Origin: Chloroflexota bacterium
GTDB taxonomy: Bacteria > Chloroflexota > Dehalococcoidia > Lucifugimonadales > UBA2962
Assembly (NCBI GenBank): GCA_003228095.2
Contig: QGNM01000006.1
Coordinates: 1 to 59,829, forward strand
Direction: 5' to 3'
Length of the DNA stretch: 59,829 nucleotides
Within the stretch, counting starts at the first letter, position 1; every line of letters begins with the position of its first letter. Of the stretch, positions 36,313 to 45,064 are shown piece after piece. The position numbers were made by a program, and so were the translations under genes. A model generated the notes under the pieces. It was not told where the DNA came from and did not search any database. It worked only from the letters and a program-made list of their open reading frames with translations.

Positions 36313-38448
36313 TCAATTCACTTCTTCTGTAAAAGCTATGTTTATTAATTGTTCCAATAGATGTTTTGCGTTTGGATTCATCTCCAAATACTCATTTAAA
36401 GTCGATTGTGCCGCAGTTATGTTGCCTTCCAATAGGTACTGCCTAGCTCTTGCTTCATAAGTTTCAATTCGCTCTGGAGCAAGCATATCAACTTTATCCA
36501 GATATTCACTACAAAGTGCGAGTAATTCAGGATATTCAAAAGAAGCTGATTGATATACGCGACATGCTCCTAAATAAATCCTCCAATTTCTTGGTTCAAC
36601 TTTAATTGCGTCAGTAAAATGCTTTTTTGCCAAATATATTGCTGCTGTCTTTTCATCATCGTTAAAAACTTTCCACTCATCAGATAAAAACATAAATAAA
36701 TATATTCGAGGGTAAGTTCCTAAAGCAGGAAATTTTTTAATCGCAAGATCATACTCATACATTCTTTCAATTGATGTTAATCGTTGTTCTATGGCTTTCT
36801 TAGTGTGATGACTAGCAGAATACGGAAAATGAATTGAGAAAATATAAACTAGTATAAACAATGCAAAGATCACAGGTACATGAAACTCAGGCATACGAAA
36901 CATTGAAACTGAGTTAGAAAATATCTTAGATACAAATCCAGATCGTTTATTGAATCCTAATCTAGTAATGTCTAAGTTAAAAATCAACCAAGTAGAAACC
37001 CGTGGACGCTCTGTAACCATATCTTGTTTCTCGTATACCTGTTCAAACAAAACTGCTGCACTTAATAATAAATAAAACTGCAACGATGTTGAAACAGTAT
37101 CAAATAAGAATAAATTTTGAACAAAATAGCCTACAGATGCTGCTGCCAGAAACACTGCTAGGTCCCAATGAATATTTAGCTTGTCTCTCAAATACCTAAT
37201 GTAAACGACTCCAATAAGCATCCACATAGCGATATATGGTATAAAGCCCATAATCCCCTTAGTTGCCAGTTCCTCGATAACTTTGTTATGTGGTTGGTCA
37301 ACTGTTACAGCCATTTTTGAAAAAGAATCTGCTGTTACATTGTAGTCATATGCAACATAAAAGTTATCTGGGCCCCAGCCAAGTAACGGACGCTGGGCAA
37401 ATGACTTCAGGCCTACGTTAATAATTTCTCTTCGTATGGAGTAACTATCTTCTTCTGAGCCAAGAGTTGCTAGCATAGCTACCATCCTATTCTGTTGAGC
37501 CGCCCTCTCCACAAAAGAAGAGTTTCTTGCAAAAACAAATAATAAGGAAACAGCTAAAATAAACGCTAAAATTATCGCTACGGCTAGGCGTACACGCTTA
37601 TTATTGTCCTTAAATAGGTATGTAAAAAGACATAGTAGTAAACCTGCCGCAAGTCCGAATAATGCCCCTCTTGCACCAGTCAATGTCAGGACCCAGAAAT
37701 TGAATCCAATCACAGTAATCCATATTGCTGGCGCCAATAAAGATCGGATGACAGCGGCATCACATGTATAAACTTTATTCCATTCGTTTAGTGCTGGTAG
37801 CTTACGCAATGACTGAGATAAAAATCCTCCTGCAAGTAAAATAGAGACCATCAAATAAGCCCCTATGAATGTTGGGTTACCCAATGTTGAGTCGACGCGA
37901 AGAAGACCATCCCTCATCAGATATGGAAATCCTGGCACTTCTATACCATATTTTTGTGCTACTCCAAGTAAAGCCACAATCAAGCTTACGAGTATGTTAA
38001 TTTGTAACACTCTTCTCATTGAAGCGATTTCTCTAAACACTGATACAAAAACTAACACGAAAGCAAACCAGTGCATAAGATCGACCATACCTTGCATTCG
38101 TTCGAATGTAGACCAAAAACTTCTTGTTGGTCCAACTCCTAATAGAGATGCTAAAAGGCTAGCCAAAAGGAAAATCGTAAACACCGAGATAAGCCATGAT
38201 TGTTTTGGCCTGTATTCTGCTCTATTAATGATCAATATTAGCCATAATGTAACTGAAATCAAAATCATTAATCTAGAATAAAGAGCTTTGCCTACTATGA
38301 AAGGAAAGAAGGTCTGTATTTCTTGAGGGAAAGGATCTGACGTGACCAGTAAGGGAGTTAATACAACTAGAACTATACATGCCCTTATTAGAAACAATAA
38401 TAGACTCTCTATTCCAGTTCTATTTAAATTCAAGGACAATTTATTCAT
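36313..38448 (-). CDS. O-antigen ligase/polymerase (Wzy_C) with C-terminal TPR region
   Basis: 711-residue protein with about a dozen membrane helices and the Wzy_C domain: LTLTGARGALFGLAAG, then a large loop with QRPLLGWGPDNFYVAYDY and DQPHNKVIEELATKG (the conserved His). Residues from about 560 to the end are soluble and helical, with TPR-like repeats (AKKHFTDAIKVEPRNWRIYLGACRVY, LEGNITAAQSTLNEYLEMNPN). Such proteins polymerise or transfer lipid-linked glycans outside the membrane. It is the first gene of the minus-strand glycan block and diverges from glcD across 104 bp that must hold the promoters of both. Confidence 0.88.
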   Translation of the reverse strand: MNKLSLNLNRTGIESLLLFLIRACIVLVVLTPLLVTSDPFPQEIQTFFPFIVGKALYSRLMILISVTLWLILIINRAEYRPKQSWLISVFTIFLLASLLASLLGVGPTRSFWSTFERMQGMVDLMHWFAFVLVFVSVFREIASMRRVLQINILVSLIVALLGVAQKYGIEVPGFPYLMRDGLLRVDSTLGNPTFIGAYLMVSILLAGGFLSQSLRKLPALNEWNKVYTCDAAVIRSLLAPAIWITVIGFNFWVLTLTGARGALFGLAAGLLLCLFTYLFKDNNKRVRLAVAIILAFILAVSLLFVFARNSSFVERAAQQNRMVAMLATLGSEEDSYSIRREIINVGLKSFAQRPLLGWGPDNFYVAYDYNVTADSFSKMAVTVDQPHNKVIEELATKGIMGFIPYIAMWMLIGVVYIRYLRDKLNIHWDLAVFLAAASVGYFVQNLFLFDTVSTSLQFYLLLSAAVLFEQVYEKQDMVTERPRVSTWLIFNLDITRLGFNKRSGFVSKIFSNSVSMFRMPEFHVPVIFALFILVYIFSIHFPYSASHHTKKAIEQRLTSIERMYEYDLAIKKFPALGTYPRIYLFMFLSDEWKVFNDDEKTAAIYLAKKHFTDAIKVEPRNWRIYLGACRVYQSASFEYPELLALCSEYLDKVDMLAPERIETYEARARQYLLEGNITAAQSTLNEYLEMNPNAKHLLEQLINIAFTEEVN

Positions 38449-38552
38449 AGGCAGATTATACGATAATTGAATTCAGACTATACTAGTATTTCATTCTATA
38501 AATTATGAACAGACCATTGATCATAAGGCATTATTTCAAATAACATAACAAA
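38449..38552. promoter_or_regulatory. divergent promoter region between the glycan operon and glcDEF
   Basis: This 104-bp AT-rich gap separates two long oppositely directed operons. It contains candidate -10-like elements on the plus strand (TATACT and CTATAAAT), but no -35/-10 pair with good spacing that I could fix with confidence. No inverted repeat stands out. Confidence 0.35.
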
Positions 38553-40001
38553 ATGATTAACACTCAATTAATAAAACGTCTACAAGCAGTAGTTGGTAAG
38601 CAATACGTGCTAAACAAAGAGTCAGACTTAATCACTTTTGAATATGATGGATCGGTAGACAGATCACAACCTACCGTCGTAGTACTACCCTCAACAAGTG
38701 GTGAAGTGTCTCAATTAATGAAGTTGGCATCAGAATATGACATACCAATCGTGGCACGTGGCGCGGCAACAGGCCTCAGTGGTGGTGCAATTGCAGAACA
38801 AGGTGGAATACTTTTATCGCTAACTCGCATGAATCGTATAGTAGAAATCGACCCAGAAAATCAATTTGCTGTTGTAGAACCTGGTGTTATAAATTTAGAA
38901 CTTTCCCAAGCAGTATCAAAATTTGATTTATATTATGCCCCAGACCCTTCAAGTCAACAGGCATGCACAATCGGAGGGAATATCGCCGAAAATTCAGGCG
39001 GACCTCACTGTCTTGCATATGGAGTTACTACAAACCACGTACTAGGAATAGAAGTTGTGACAGCTGACGGAGAAATATCTTGGTACGGAAATCGAACACG
39101 AGAGTGTCCTGGTTACGACTTGCGAGGAATTATGATCGGATCAGAAGGCACTTTATCAATAGTAACTAAGGCGATATTAAGACTTATCAGAAAACCCGAA
39201 TCGGTTAAAACATTATTAGCAATATATAAAGATTTAGATCAAGCAAGTGCTGCCGTTGCTGAAGTAATAGGATCTGGAATTATACCGGCTGCGATGGAAA
39301 TGATGGATGATTTAGCTATAAAAGCGGTTGAGCCTGCAGTCCACGCTGGTTACCCTGAAAATGCGGGTGCCGTGCTTTTAGTAGAAGTGGAAGGCCTGAG
39401 CGAATCTGTAGAAGAAGAAACATTTGAAATCGAAAAGGTTATGGATAAATACGAACCTCTAGAAATTAGAATTGCCAAAAATGACCTCGACAGAGCAAAG
39501 CTTTGGGCCGGTCGAAAAGGGGCGTTGGGGGCTCTCGGCAGATTAGCCCCAAACTATTATTTGATTGATGGAACTATTCCTCCAAGTAATCTTGTTGAAG
39601 TTATGAGTAAAATTAAGGAAATTTCAGCTGAACATAATTTGCCAATAGCAAATGTTTTACATGCAGGAGACGGTAATTTGCATCCCGCAATATTATTTGA
39701 TGAAAAAAACCCTAAAGAAACTCAACTTGCACTCAAAATAGGAGGCGATATCCTCAAACTTTGTGTAGATAAAGGCGGAGCACTTTCAGGAGAACATGGA
39801 ATCGGCATAGAAAAGCGCCAATATATGCCCTACATGTTCAGTACGGATGACCTGAAATCTATGACTAAGTTAAAGACTGTTTTCGACCCCAAATCCTTAC
39901 TCAACCCAGGCAAAATATTCCCTGTTGAACCAGATCAGTTAGAGGGAACCGTTGGTCAATCATCTCAGATATCCAAAGTCGGAAATAACGCATATCTATA
40001 G
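38553..40001 (+). CDS. glcD: glycolate oxidase FAD-binding subunit GlcD
   Basis: 482-residue FAD-linked oxidase of the VAO/PCMH type. The FAD-binding loop RGAATGLSGGAI is near residue 70, QQACTIGGNIAENSGGPHC near 130, YDLRGIMIGSEGTLSIVTKA near 190, and the C-terminal domain has HAGDGNLHPAILFD and GALSGEHGIGIEKR. GlcD oxidises glycolate (or D-lactate-like 2-hydroxy acids) and passes electrons through GlcE/GlcF to the respiratory chain. All three genes are present in order. The ATG has no strong Shine-Dalgarno sequence. Confidence 0.93.
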   Translation: MINTQLIKRLQAVVGKQYVLNKESDLITFEYDGSVDRSQPTVVVLPSTSGEVSQLMKLASEYDIPIVARGAATGLSGGAIAEQGGILLSLTRMNRIVEIDPENQFAVVEPGVINLELSQAVSKFDLYYAPDPSSQQACTIGGNIAENSGGPHCLAYGVTTNHVLGIEVVTADGEISWYGNRTRECPGYDLRGIMIGSEGTLSIVTKAILRLIRKPESVKTLLAIYKDLDQASAAVAEVIGSGIIPAAMEMMDDLAIKAVEPAVHAGYPENAGAVLLVEVEGLSESVEEETFEIEKVMDKYEPLEIRIAKNDLDRAKLWAGRKGALGALGRLAPNYYLIDGTIPPSNLVEVMSKIKEISAEHNLPIANVLHAGDGNLHPAILFDEKNPKETQLALKIGGDILKLCVDKGGALSGEHGIGIEKRQYMPYMFSTDDLKSMTKLKTVFDPKSLLNPGKIFPVEPDQLEGTVGQSSQISKVGNNAYL

Positions 40002-40020
40002 ATAAACTTTAAGGCAAATC

Positions 40021-41367
40021 ATGCAACACAAAAATACAGATGATTTTGTTAAATCTTTAAGTTCATCACTAAAAGATCATTTAACAACACCATCAAAAAA
40101 TGATTCAATAGATAATCTCACTCCTTCCTTAGTGTTAAATCCACGATCCGTAGAAGATATATCAGAGTGCTTAAGTAAAGCTTCTGAACGTGGTTTGAAA
40201 GTATGTCCAATTGGTGGCGGTACTCGATTAAATATTGGTAATACTCCGGAACAATATGATATTGCCATGTGCTTAACCAACTTGAACAAAATCATTGAAT
40301 ATAAACCCTCAGACCTTAGTATTACTGTTCAGGCAGGACTTACTTTAGGAAAAATTCAAAGCGAATTGGGACGAAACAATCAGTTTTTACCAATATCAGC
40401 GCCTTTAGACGAGACTTCAACTTTAGGTGGAATATTAGCAGTTGGCACCTCAGGTCCATTAACTTGGTTAAATGGCAACATGCGCGATGTCGTAACCGGA
40501 ATGAAAACAGTTTACTCAGATGGGCTAATAAGTAAAAGTGGCGGCCAAGTGATGAAGAATGTTAGCGGATATGAAATGTCCAAACTTCATATTGGAGGTT
40601 TAGGTACGATCGGAGTTATTTCTGAGGTTTCGTTAAAAGTAACGCCAAAACCAATTAATGAAACTACTCTAATTGCCACATTTGCTGGTCAAGTGGATGC
40701 ATTTGAGGCTTCAATGTCTATATTTCATTCCAAGATCAACACGCTGTCGCTGTCATATATCAATCCTGGCGCTGTTTATAAATTAAATGTTAAATCCATC
40801 AAAGCCGGACACTTGGTTGCAATTAGACTTTATGGAAGAGATATGAGCTTACAACGCTGCGTTAATGAAGTTAATTCTATACTCAAACAATATAAACCAA
40901 AAAATATAGACAAAATGGATGGACAGGATCAAATGGATATATGGAGAAAAATTGATGATTTTGGATATACATCAGACACTAAACCTTATATATCAATGAG
41001 AATCTCTCTTCCTCCAACTATTGTAGGAGAAGTTCTTGGATCTCTAGAAAGCACTACTGTTACCAAAGGATTGATGCCTGCTTTGTTAACTCAGATTGGA
41101 CATGGAACAATATTGTTTCATGTGTTTGATGTTAGTAAAAATATTGACCAAAATAAATTTGGAGAAATTATTTCAGATACTAGAAGATTAGTTAGGCAAA
41201 GAAGAGGTACAACTGTTATTGAAGAAGCCCCTATAACTATTAAAAAGGAACTTGGAGTATGGGATGGGATTGACCAAATTGAAGGTGCGTTTCGAAATCT
41301 CAAATCTAATTTTGACCCATCTAATACTTTGAATATAGGTCGGTTTATCCCAAGCAAATCATCATGA
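40021..41367 (+). CDS. glcE: glycolate oxidase FAD-binding subunit GlcE
   Basis: 448-residue FAD-binding protein related to GlcD but more diverged. The FAD loop is CPIGGGTRLNIGN (around residue 63), with LDETSTLGGILAVGTSGPL and DVVTGMKTVYSDGLISKSGGQVMKNVSGYEMSKL, which are specific to GlcE. It forms the second flavin subunit of the glycolate oxidase complex. At 448 aa it is longer than the E. coli GlcE of about 350 aa because the C-terminal domain is fuller. It lies 19 bp after glcD and overlaps glcF by 4 bp. Confidence 0.9.
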   Translation: MQHKNTDDFVKSLSSSLKDHLTTPSKNDSIDNLTPSLVLNPRSVEDISECLSKASERGLKVCPIGGGTRLNIGNTPEQYDIAMCLTNLNKIIEYKPSDLSITVQAGLTLGKIQSELGRNNQFLPISAPLDETSTLGGILAVGTSGPLTWLNGNMRDVVTGMKTVYSDGLISKSGGQVMKNVSGYEMSKLHIGGLGTIGVISEVSLKVTPKPINETTLIATFAGQVDAFEASMSIFHSKINTLSLSYINPGAVYKLNVKSIKAGHLVAIRLYGRDMSLQRCVNEVNSILKQYKPKNIDKMDGQDQMDIWRKIDDFGYTSDTKPYISMRISLPPTIVGEVLGSLESTTVTKGLMPALLTQIGHGTILFHVFDVSKNIDQNKFGEIISDTRRLVRQRRGTTVIEEAPITIKKELGVWDGIDQIEGAFRNLKSNFDPSNTLNIGRFIPSKSS

Positions 41368-42830
41368 ACCATACCGATGCTACAAACCACAATAAGTTAA
41401 GTGTTAATCCCACAGCTACAGGTGTTCTCTTTACAGACCCTGCAATGAACGAGGATCTATATAAATGTGTCCATTGTGGATTCTGTTTACAAGCATGTCC
41501 AACATATATTCAAACAGGATTAGAAACGGAATCCCCTAGAGGACGACTTGCGCTAATGAAGGGCGTGAATGAAGGCCGGCTAAAAATTAACGATGATGTG
41601 ACTGAACACTGGGATATGTGTATACAGTGTCGAGCCTGCGAGGACGTGTGCCCATCTGGCGTGCCTTACGGTCGGCTTATTGAAGAAACCATGGTTCAAG
41701 TAGCTAAAACAAGGAAATCTTCGGTACTTAAAAATGCAATCACCTGGTTACTATTACGCAAAATTCTACCAGATCAAGTCTTGCTCTCTGGGTTAATGGG
41801 AGTGATGAGGATATATCAGAAAATTGGTTTGCATCGATTAGTATCTGCTGTAAAAATGCTACACATTATTCCTGGAAACCTCGGGAGTTTACATGCTTTA
41901 ATGCCTAGGATATCTGATAAATTCTTTTCGGCCAATGGACAGGTTTATCATGTATTTGGTGAACCTAGAGCTACTGTTGCTTTTCTGTCAGGTTGTATTA
42001 TGCCATTAATAAATGAGGCGGAAATGAGAGCAGCAATAAGGGTTTTAACAAGAAACCAGGTTAAAGTTATAGTTCCAGAAGGACAAGGATGCTGTGGCGC
42101 TATTCACAGTCATGTTGGAGACCTCAATAAAGCTAAGGATTTGGCCAGGAAAAATATCGATGCCTTCCTCTCTGAAGAAATTGATGCCGTTTTATCTTCT
42201 TCTGCAGGATGCAGCACTAGAATGAAAGAATACAGAGACCTTCTACAGGATGATGAAGTTTACAGTAACAAAGCGGAGCTTTTATCATCTAAGGTGAAGG
42301 ATATAAATGAATTCCTTTATGAACTTCCAATCGACCCTCCTAAAGGTCGACTTGAAGCAAATGTTACATATCAAGATCCTTGCCATCTTGCTCACACACA
42401 AAAAATTAAAGACCAACCAAGGGAATTATTAAAACTTATTCCTGGTTTAAATCTGATTGAAATGAGAAATTCTGATAGATGTTGTGGAGCTGGTGGAACT
42501 TATGTAATCACCCAACACCAGATGTCATTAAAATTAATGGAAGATAAAATGGATGCAATCCAGGACACGGATGCTGATATCGTTACAACAGCAAATCCTG
42601 GTTGCTGGTTACAAATGAAGCAAGGTTCTCGCAAGAGCAATAAGTCTCTGAAAGTTAAATATATTACCGATCTTTTAGATCAATCTTATCAAGCTGAAAA
42701 CGAGACAATTCCAGGAATCGAAAAGGTCAGAAAGGTTTTTAATCAATCGATATGGGAGAAGGAAAAACTTGAACTTAGATCTCAATGGAAAAACCGCACT
42801 GGTGACCGGAGGAAGCGACGGAATAGGTAA
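41364..42830 (+). CDS. glcF: glycolate oxidase iron-sulfur subunit GlcF
   Basis: 488-residue protein with two [4Fe-4S] motifs (CVHCGFCLQACP and CIQCRACEDVCPSG) in the first 110 residues and two CCG domains (the GQGCCGAIHSH region, and CHLAHTQKIKDQPRELL with DRCCGAGGTYV), as in GlcF/LutA-type subunits. It relays electrons from the flavin subunits. The last 20 residues overlap the 5' end of the next SDR gene by 62 nt and read as a basic, low-complexity tail. That tail may be non-conserved or extended by a lost earlier stop. Confidence 0.92.
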   Translation: MNHTDATNHNKLSVNPTATGVLFTDPAMNEDLYKCVHCGFCLQACPTYIQTGLETESPRGRLALMKGVNEGRLKINDDVTEHWDMCIQCRACEDVCPSGVPYGRLIEETMVQVAKTRKSSVLKNAITWLLLRKILPDQVLLSGLMGVMRIYQKIGLHRLVSAVKMLHIIPGNLGSLHALMPRISDKFFSANGQVYHVFGEPRATVAFLSGCIMPLINEAEMRAAIRVLTRNQVKVIVPEGQGCCGAIHSHVGDLNKAKDLARKNIDAFLSEEIDAVLSSSAGCSTRMKEYRDLLQDDEVYSNKAELLSSKVKDINEFLYELPIDPPKGRLEANVTYQDPCHLAHTQKIKDQPRELLKLIPGLNLIEMRNSDRCCGAGGTYVITQHQMSLKLMEDKMDAIQDTDADIVTTANPGCWLQMKQGSRKSNKSLKVKYITDLLDQSYQAENETIPGIEKVRKVFNQSIWEKEKLELRSQWKNRTGDRRKRRNR

Positions 42831-43551
42831 AGCTACAGCCAACAGGTTAGCAGCCGAAGGTGTAGATGTAATAATTTGCGCACGACGTAAGGACCATTTA
42901 GAAACTGCTGCAAAAGATATATCTAAAGGCAAATCCTCGAGAGTCGTACCGATAACATGTGACGTCACGAAACATGATGACATAAAAAACACTGTTTCTA
43001 AAGCAATAGATTTATTTGGAAAATTAGATATTCTCGTTAACAATGCGGGAAGATCATTACATGGTCACTTTAGTGAAATTACAGACGAGATTTGGCAGGA
43101 AGACTTGGAATTAAAATTAATGGGTGCTATTCGTTTTTCTAGAGCAGTTGCCCCCTATATGAAACAAAATGGCTGGGGAAGAATAATTAACGTGACTACT
43201 CCAGGTGGCAAAGCCCCAGGACCTGCATCAGTTCCTACTTCAGTCACGAGGGCTGCTGGTATAGCATTAACTAAAGAAATGTCCCTTGATTATGCTAAAG
43301 ACGGCATTCTAGTGAACACAGTATGCGTAGGCTTAATTAAAAGCGCGCAGCATGAACGTTCCTGGAGTGAGAGCAATAAAAATATCAGTTTAAATGAATG
43401 GTACTCTGAAAAAGGAGAACCCGTTCCCATAGGTAGGTTCGGTGAGGCAAATGAAGCGGCTGATGTTATAGTTTTTTTGGCTTCAGAACGATCTTCATAC
43501 ATTACTGGCACTGCAATCAATGTAGATGGTGGTTCATCTGCTGTAACTTAA
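42769..43551 (+). CDS. SDR family protein with altered catalytic residues
   Basis: 260-residue SDR fold. TGGSDGIG (residues 14-21) and NNAG (91-94) are intact. The expected Ser-Tyr-Lys triad is not: the Ser region reads NVTTPGG, and where YxxxK belongs the sequence is TSVTR (about residues 157-161), so Tyr and Lys appear replaced by Thr and Arg. C-terminal INVDGGSS is normal. Some SDR subgroups share an SVTRAAG-like motif and may use another base or have a non-catalytic role. The TTG start has GGAGAAGGA just upstream and lies 62 nt inside glcF, giving strong coupling to glycolate oxidase. Confidence 0.85.
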   Translation: MNLDLNGKTALVTGGSDGIGKATANRLAAEGVDVIICARRKDHLETAAKDISKGKSSRVVPITCDVTKHDDIKNTVSKAIDLFGKLDILVNNAGRSLHGHFSEITDEIWQEDLELKLMGAIRFSRAVAPYMKQNGWGRIINVTTPGGKAPGPASVPTSVTRAAGIALTKEMSLDYAKDGILVNTVCVGLIKSAQHERSWSESNKNISLNEWYSEKGEPVPIGRFGEANEAADVIVFLASERSSYITGTAINVDGGSSAVT

Positions 43552-43576
43552 ACCTCGGTTCTGAAATTGCAACTTA

Positions 43577-44662
43577 TTAGCTATTAGCAGTGTGATTTAC
43601 AGACTGTCTCAAAAGAAGATCACATAACACTAAAGCCACCATAGATTCAACCATAGGAACAGCCCTTGGCAAAACACATGGATCGTGTCTGCCTCGACCC
43701 TTGATGGTGGTTTCTTTACCAAACTTATCAACAGTGTCTTGTTCCTTGGCAATAGTAGCAGTCGGTTTAAAGGCAGCCCTGATTACTATATTTTCACCAT
43801 TTGATATTCCGCCCTGGACTCCCCCCGAGTGGTTTGTACGAGTCCTAATCCTGCCAGAGTCCATATAAAAAGGATCATTATGTTCAGAGCCTGTCATAGA
43901 TGTCCCAGAAAAGCCCGATCCTATTTCAAAACCTTTGCAAGCAGGCAAAGATAACAAGGCACTGGCCAACTCAGCATCTAGTTTATCGAAAACTGGCTCC
44001 CCAATACCTGCTGGGACTCCCCTAGCAACAACTTCAACCACCCCTCCCAATGAGTCTCCGTCTTTACGAGCCTTTTTTATACGGTCAATCATTGTGTTTG
44101 CGACTGAAGCATCCGGACATCTCACTTCGTTAGATTCAACATCTTCTCTTGTTATAAGATCGGTATCTACTTCAGCGTTTATATTCCATACCTTTTTTAC
44201 GTATGCAACTATTTCTATGTTATGAGCCGATAAAATTTTTTGTGCAACAGCTCCAGCTGCAACTCTTCCAACCGTTTCTCGAGCACTTGCACGCCCTCCA
44301 CCTTTCCAATCTCTGATGCCATATTTAGCTTCATAAGTATAGTCGGCATGAGAGGGCCTAAAGGTATTCTCTGTATCTTGGTAGTCCTTGCCACGACCGT
44401 CTTGATTCTTGACCATTATCATGATTGGAGTTCCTAAAGTTACCCCTTCAAAAACACCAGAAAAAATCAAGGGTTTATCTGACTCACGACGCTGGGTTGT
44501 TATTTGACTTTGGCCTGGGCGACGCCTATCTAGTTCAGTTGTTAAATCCAAAATAGATAAAGGTATCCCAGCAGGACATCCATCAATCACAACTCCAACA
44601 CCTTCTCCGTGAGATTCACCCCAGGTAGTGGTTCTAAAAATTTTACCTAACGTATTGCTCAT
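43577..44662 (-). CDS. aroC: chorismate synthase
   Basis: 361-residue FMN-dependent enzyme that converts EPSP to chorismate, the last common step of aromatic amino acid synthesis. Signatures present are [35 protein letters not shown], the [27 protein letters not shown] block and the [12 protein letters not shown] flavin-contact loop, with [14 protein letters not shown] near the end. Length and motif order are typical. It is a single gene converging with the SDR gene (25 bp apart). Its upstream 400 bp also serve the MFS gene. Confidence 0.97.
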   Translation of the reverse strand: MSNTLGKIFRTTTWGESHGEGVGVVIDGCPAGIPLSILDLTTELDRRRPGQSQITTQRRESDKPLIFSGVFEGVTLGTPIMIMVKNQDGRGKDYQDTENTFRPSHADYTYEAKYGIRDWKGGGRASARETVGRVAAGAVAQKILSAHNIEIVAYVKKVWNINAEVDTDLITREDVESNEVRCPDASVANTMIDRIKKARKDGDSLGGVVEVVARGVPAGIGEPVFDKLDAELASALLSLPACKGFEIGSGFSGTSMTGSEHNDPFYMDSGRIRTRTNHSGGVQGGISNGENIVIRAAFKPTATIAKEQDTVDKFGKETTIKGRGRHDPCVLPRAVPMVESMVALVLCDLLLRQSVNHTANS

Positions 44663-44727
44663 ACATTTATGGTAACATCAAATGACCTAAATCAGATTAG
44701 AATTCACCTAATAATTCAATTAAAAAC

Positions 44728-44805
44728 GGGTTCTGGCCGAACACCCTTGAGGACCTTTCAGGTGGTTACATACAGTTGAATGAGCGTTCCTCATGGCCAG
44801 GACCC
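44728..44805 (+). ncRNA. candidate structured RNA, three-way junction in the aroC/MFS intergenic region
   Basis: An 11-bp closing helix (44728-44738 with 44795-44805) pairs fully on the plus strand if one G-U is allowed; on the minus strand that pair would be a C-A mismatch. Inside are two hairpins: AACACC/GGTGGTT with one bulge (44740-44767), and ATGAG-CGTTC-CTCAT (44780-44794), which abuts the closing helix. The G-U evidence favours a plus-strand RNA. A TTTTT run follows the helix on the minus strand, so an attenuator or terminator ahead of aroC is an alternative. It matches no riboswitch class I know. Confidence 0.4.
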
Positions 44806-44907
44806 TTATTAATGAATAAAGGATTCCACTCCCACGTCAATAATTGTCATCCTTGTGAAACTATCGATTTAACTTTAAAGTATATAAATGTTAATCGGAT
44901 GTACTTT

Positions 44908-45020
44908 AAACTCATGTATCTTTACAAACATACATGTAATTGAGTTTGGAATCGAAAACGTATTGTGTCTGAAATCCGTTACAAAACACTCTATCTTTCA
45001 CAGACTACCTTAGAGTAGTC
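44908..45020 (+). promoter_or_regulatory. leader hairpins upstream of the MFS gene
   Basis: Two inverted repeats precede the transporter gene. AAACTCATGTA pairs with TACATG and AGTTT across a six-base insertion (44908-44947). GACTAC/GTAGTC (45003-45008 and 45015-45020) forms a perfect 6-bp stem with a six-base loop, 30 bp before an AGAGG ribosome site. They may be regulator sites or leader RNA structure. Apart from these and the element at 44728-44805, the 400-bp gap shows nothing recognisable. Confidence 0.35.
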
Positions 45021-45064
45021 AAAACATTTCCTTTAACCATGTCAAGCACAGAGGTCCACTAACG

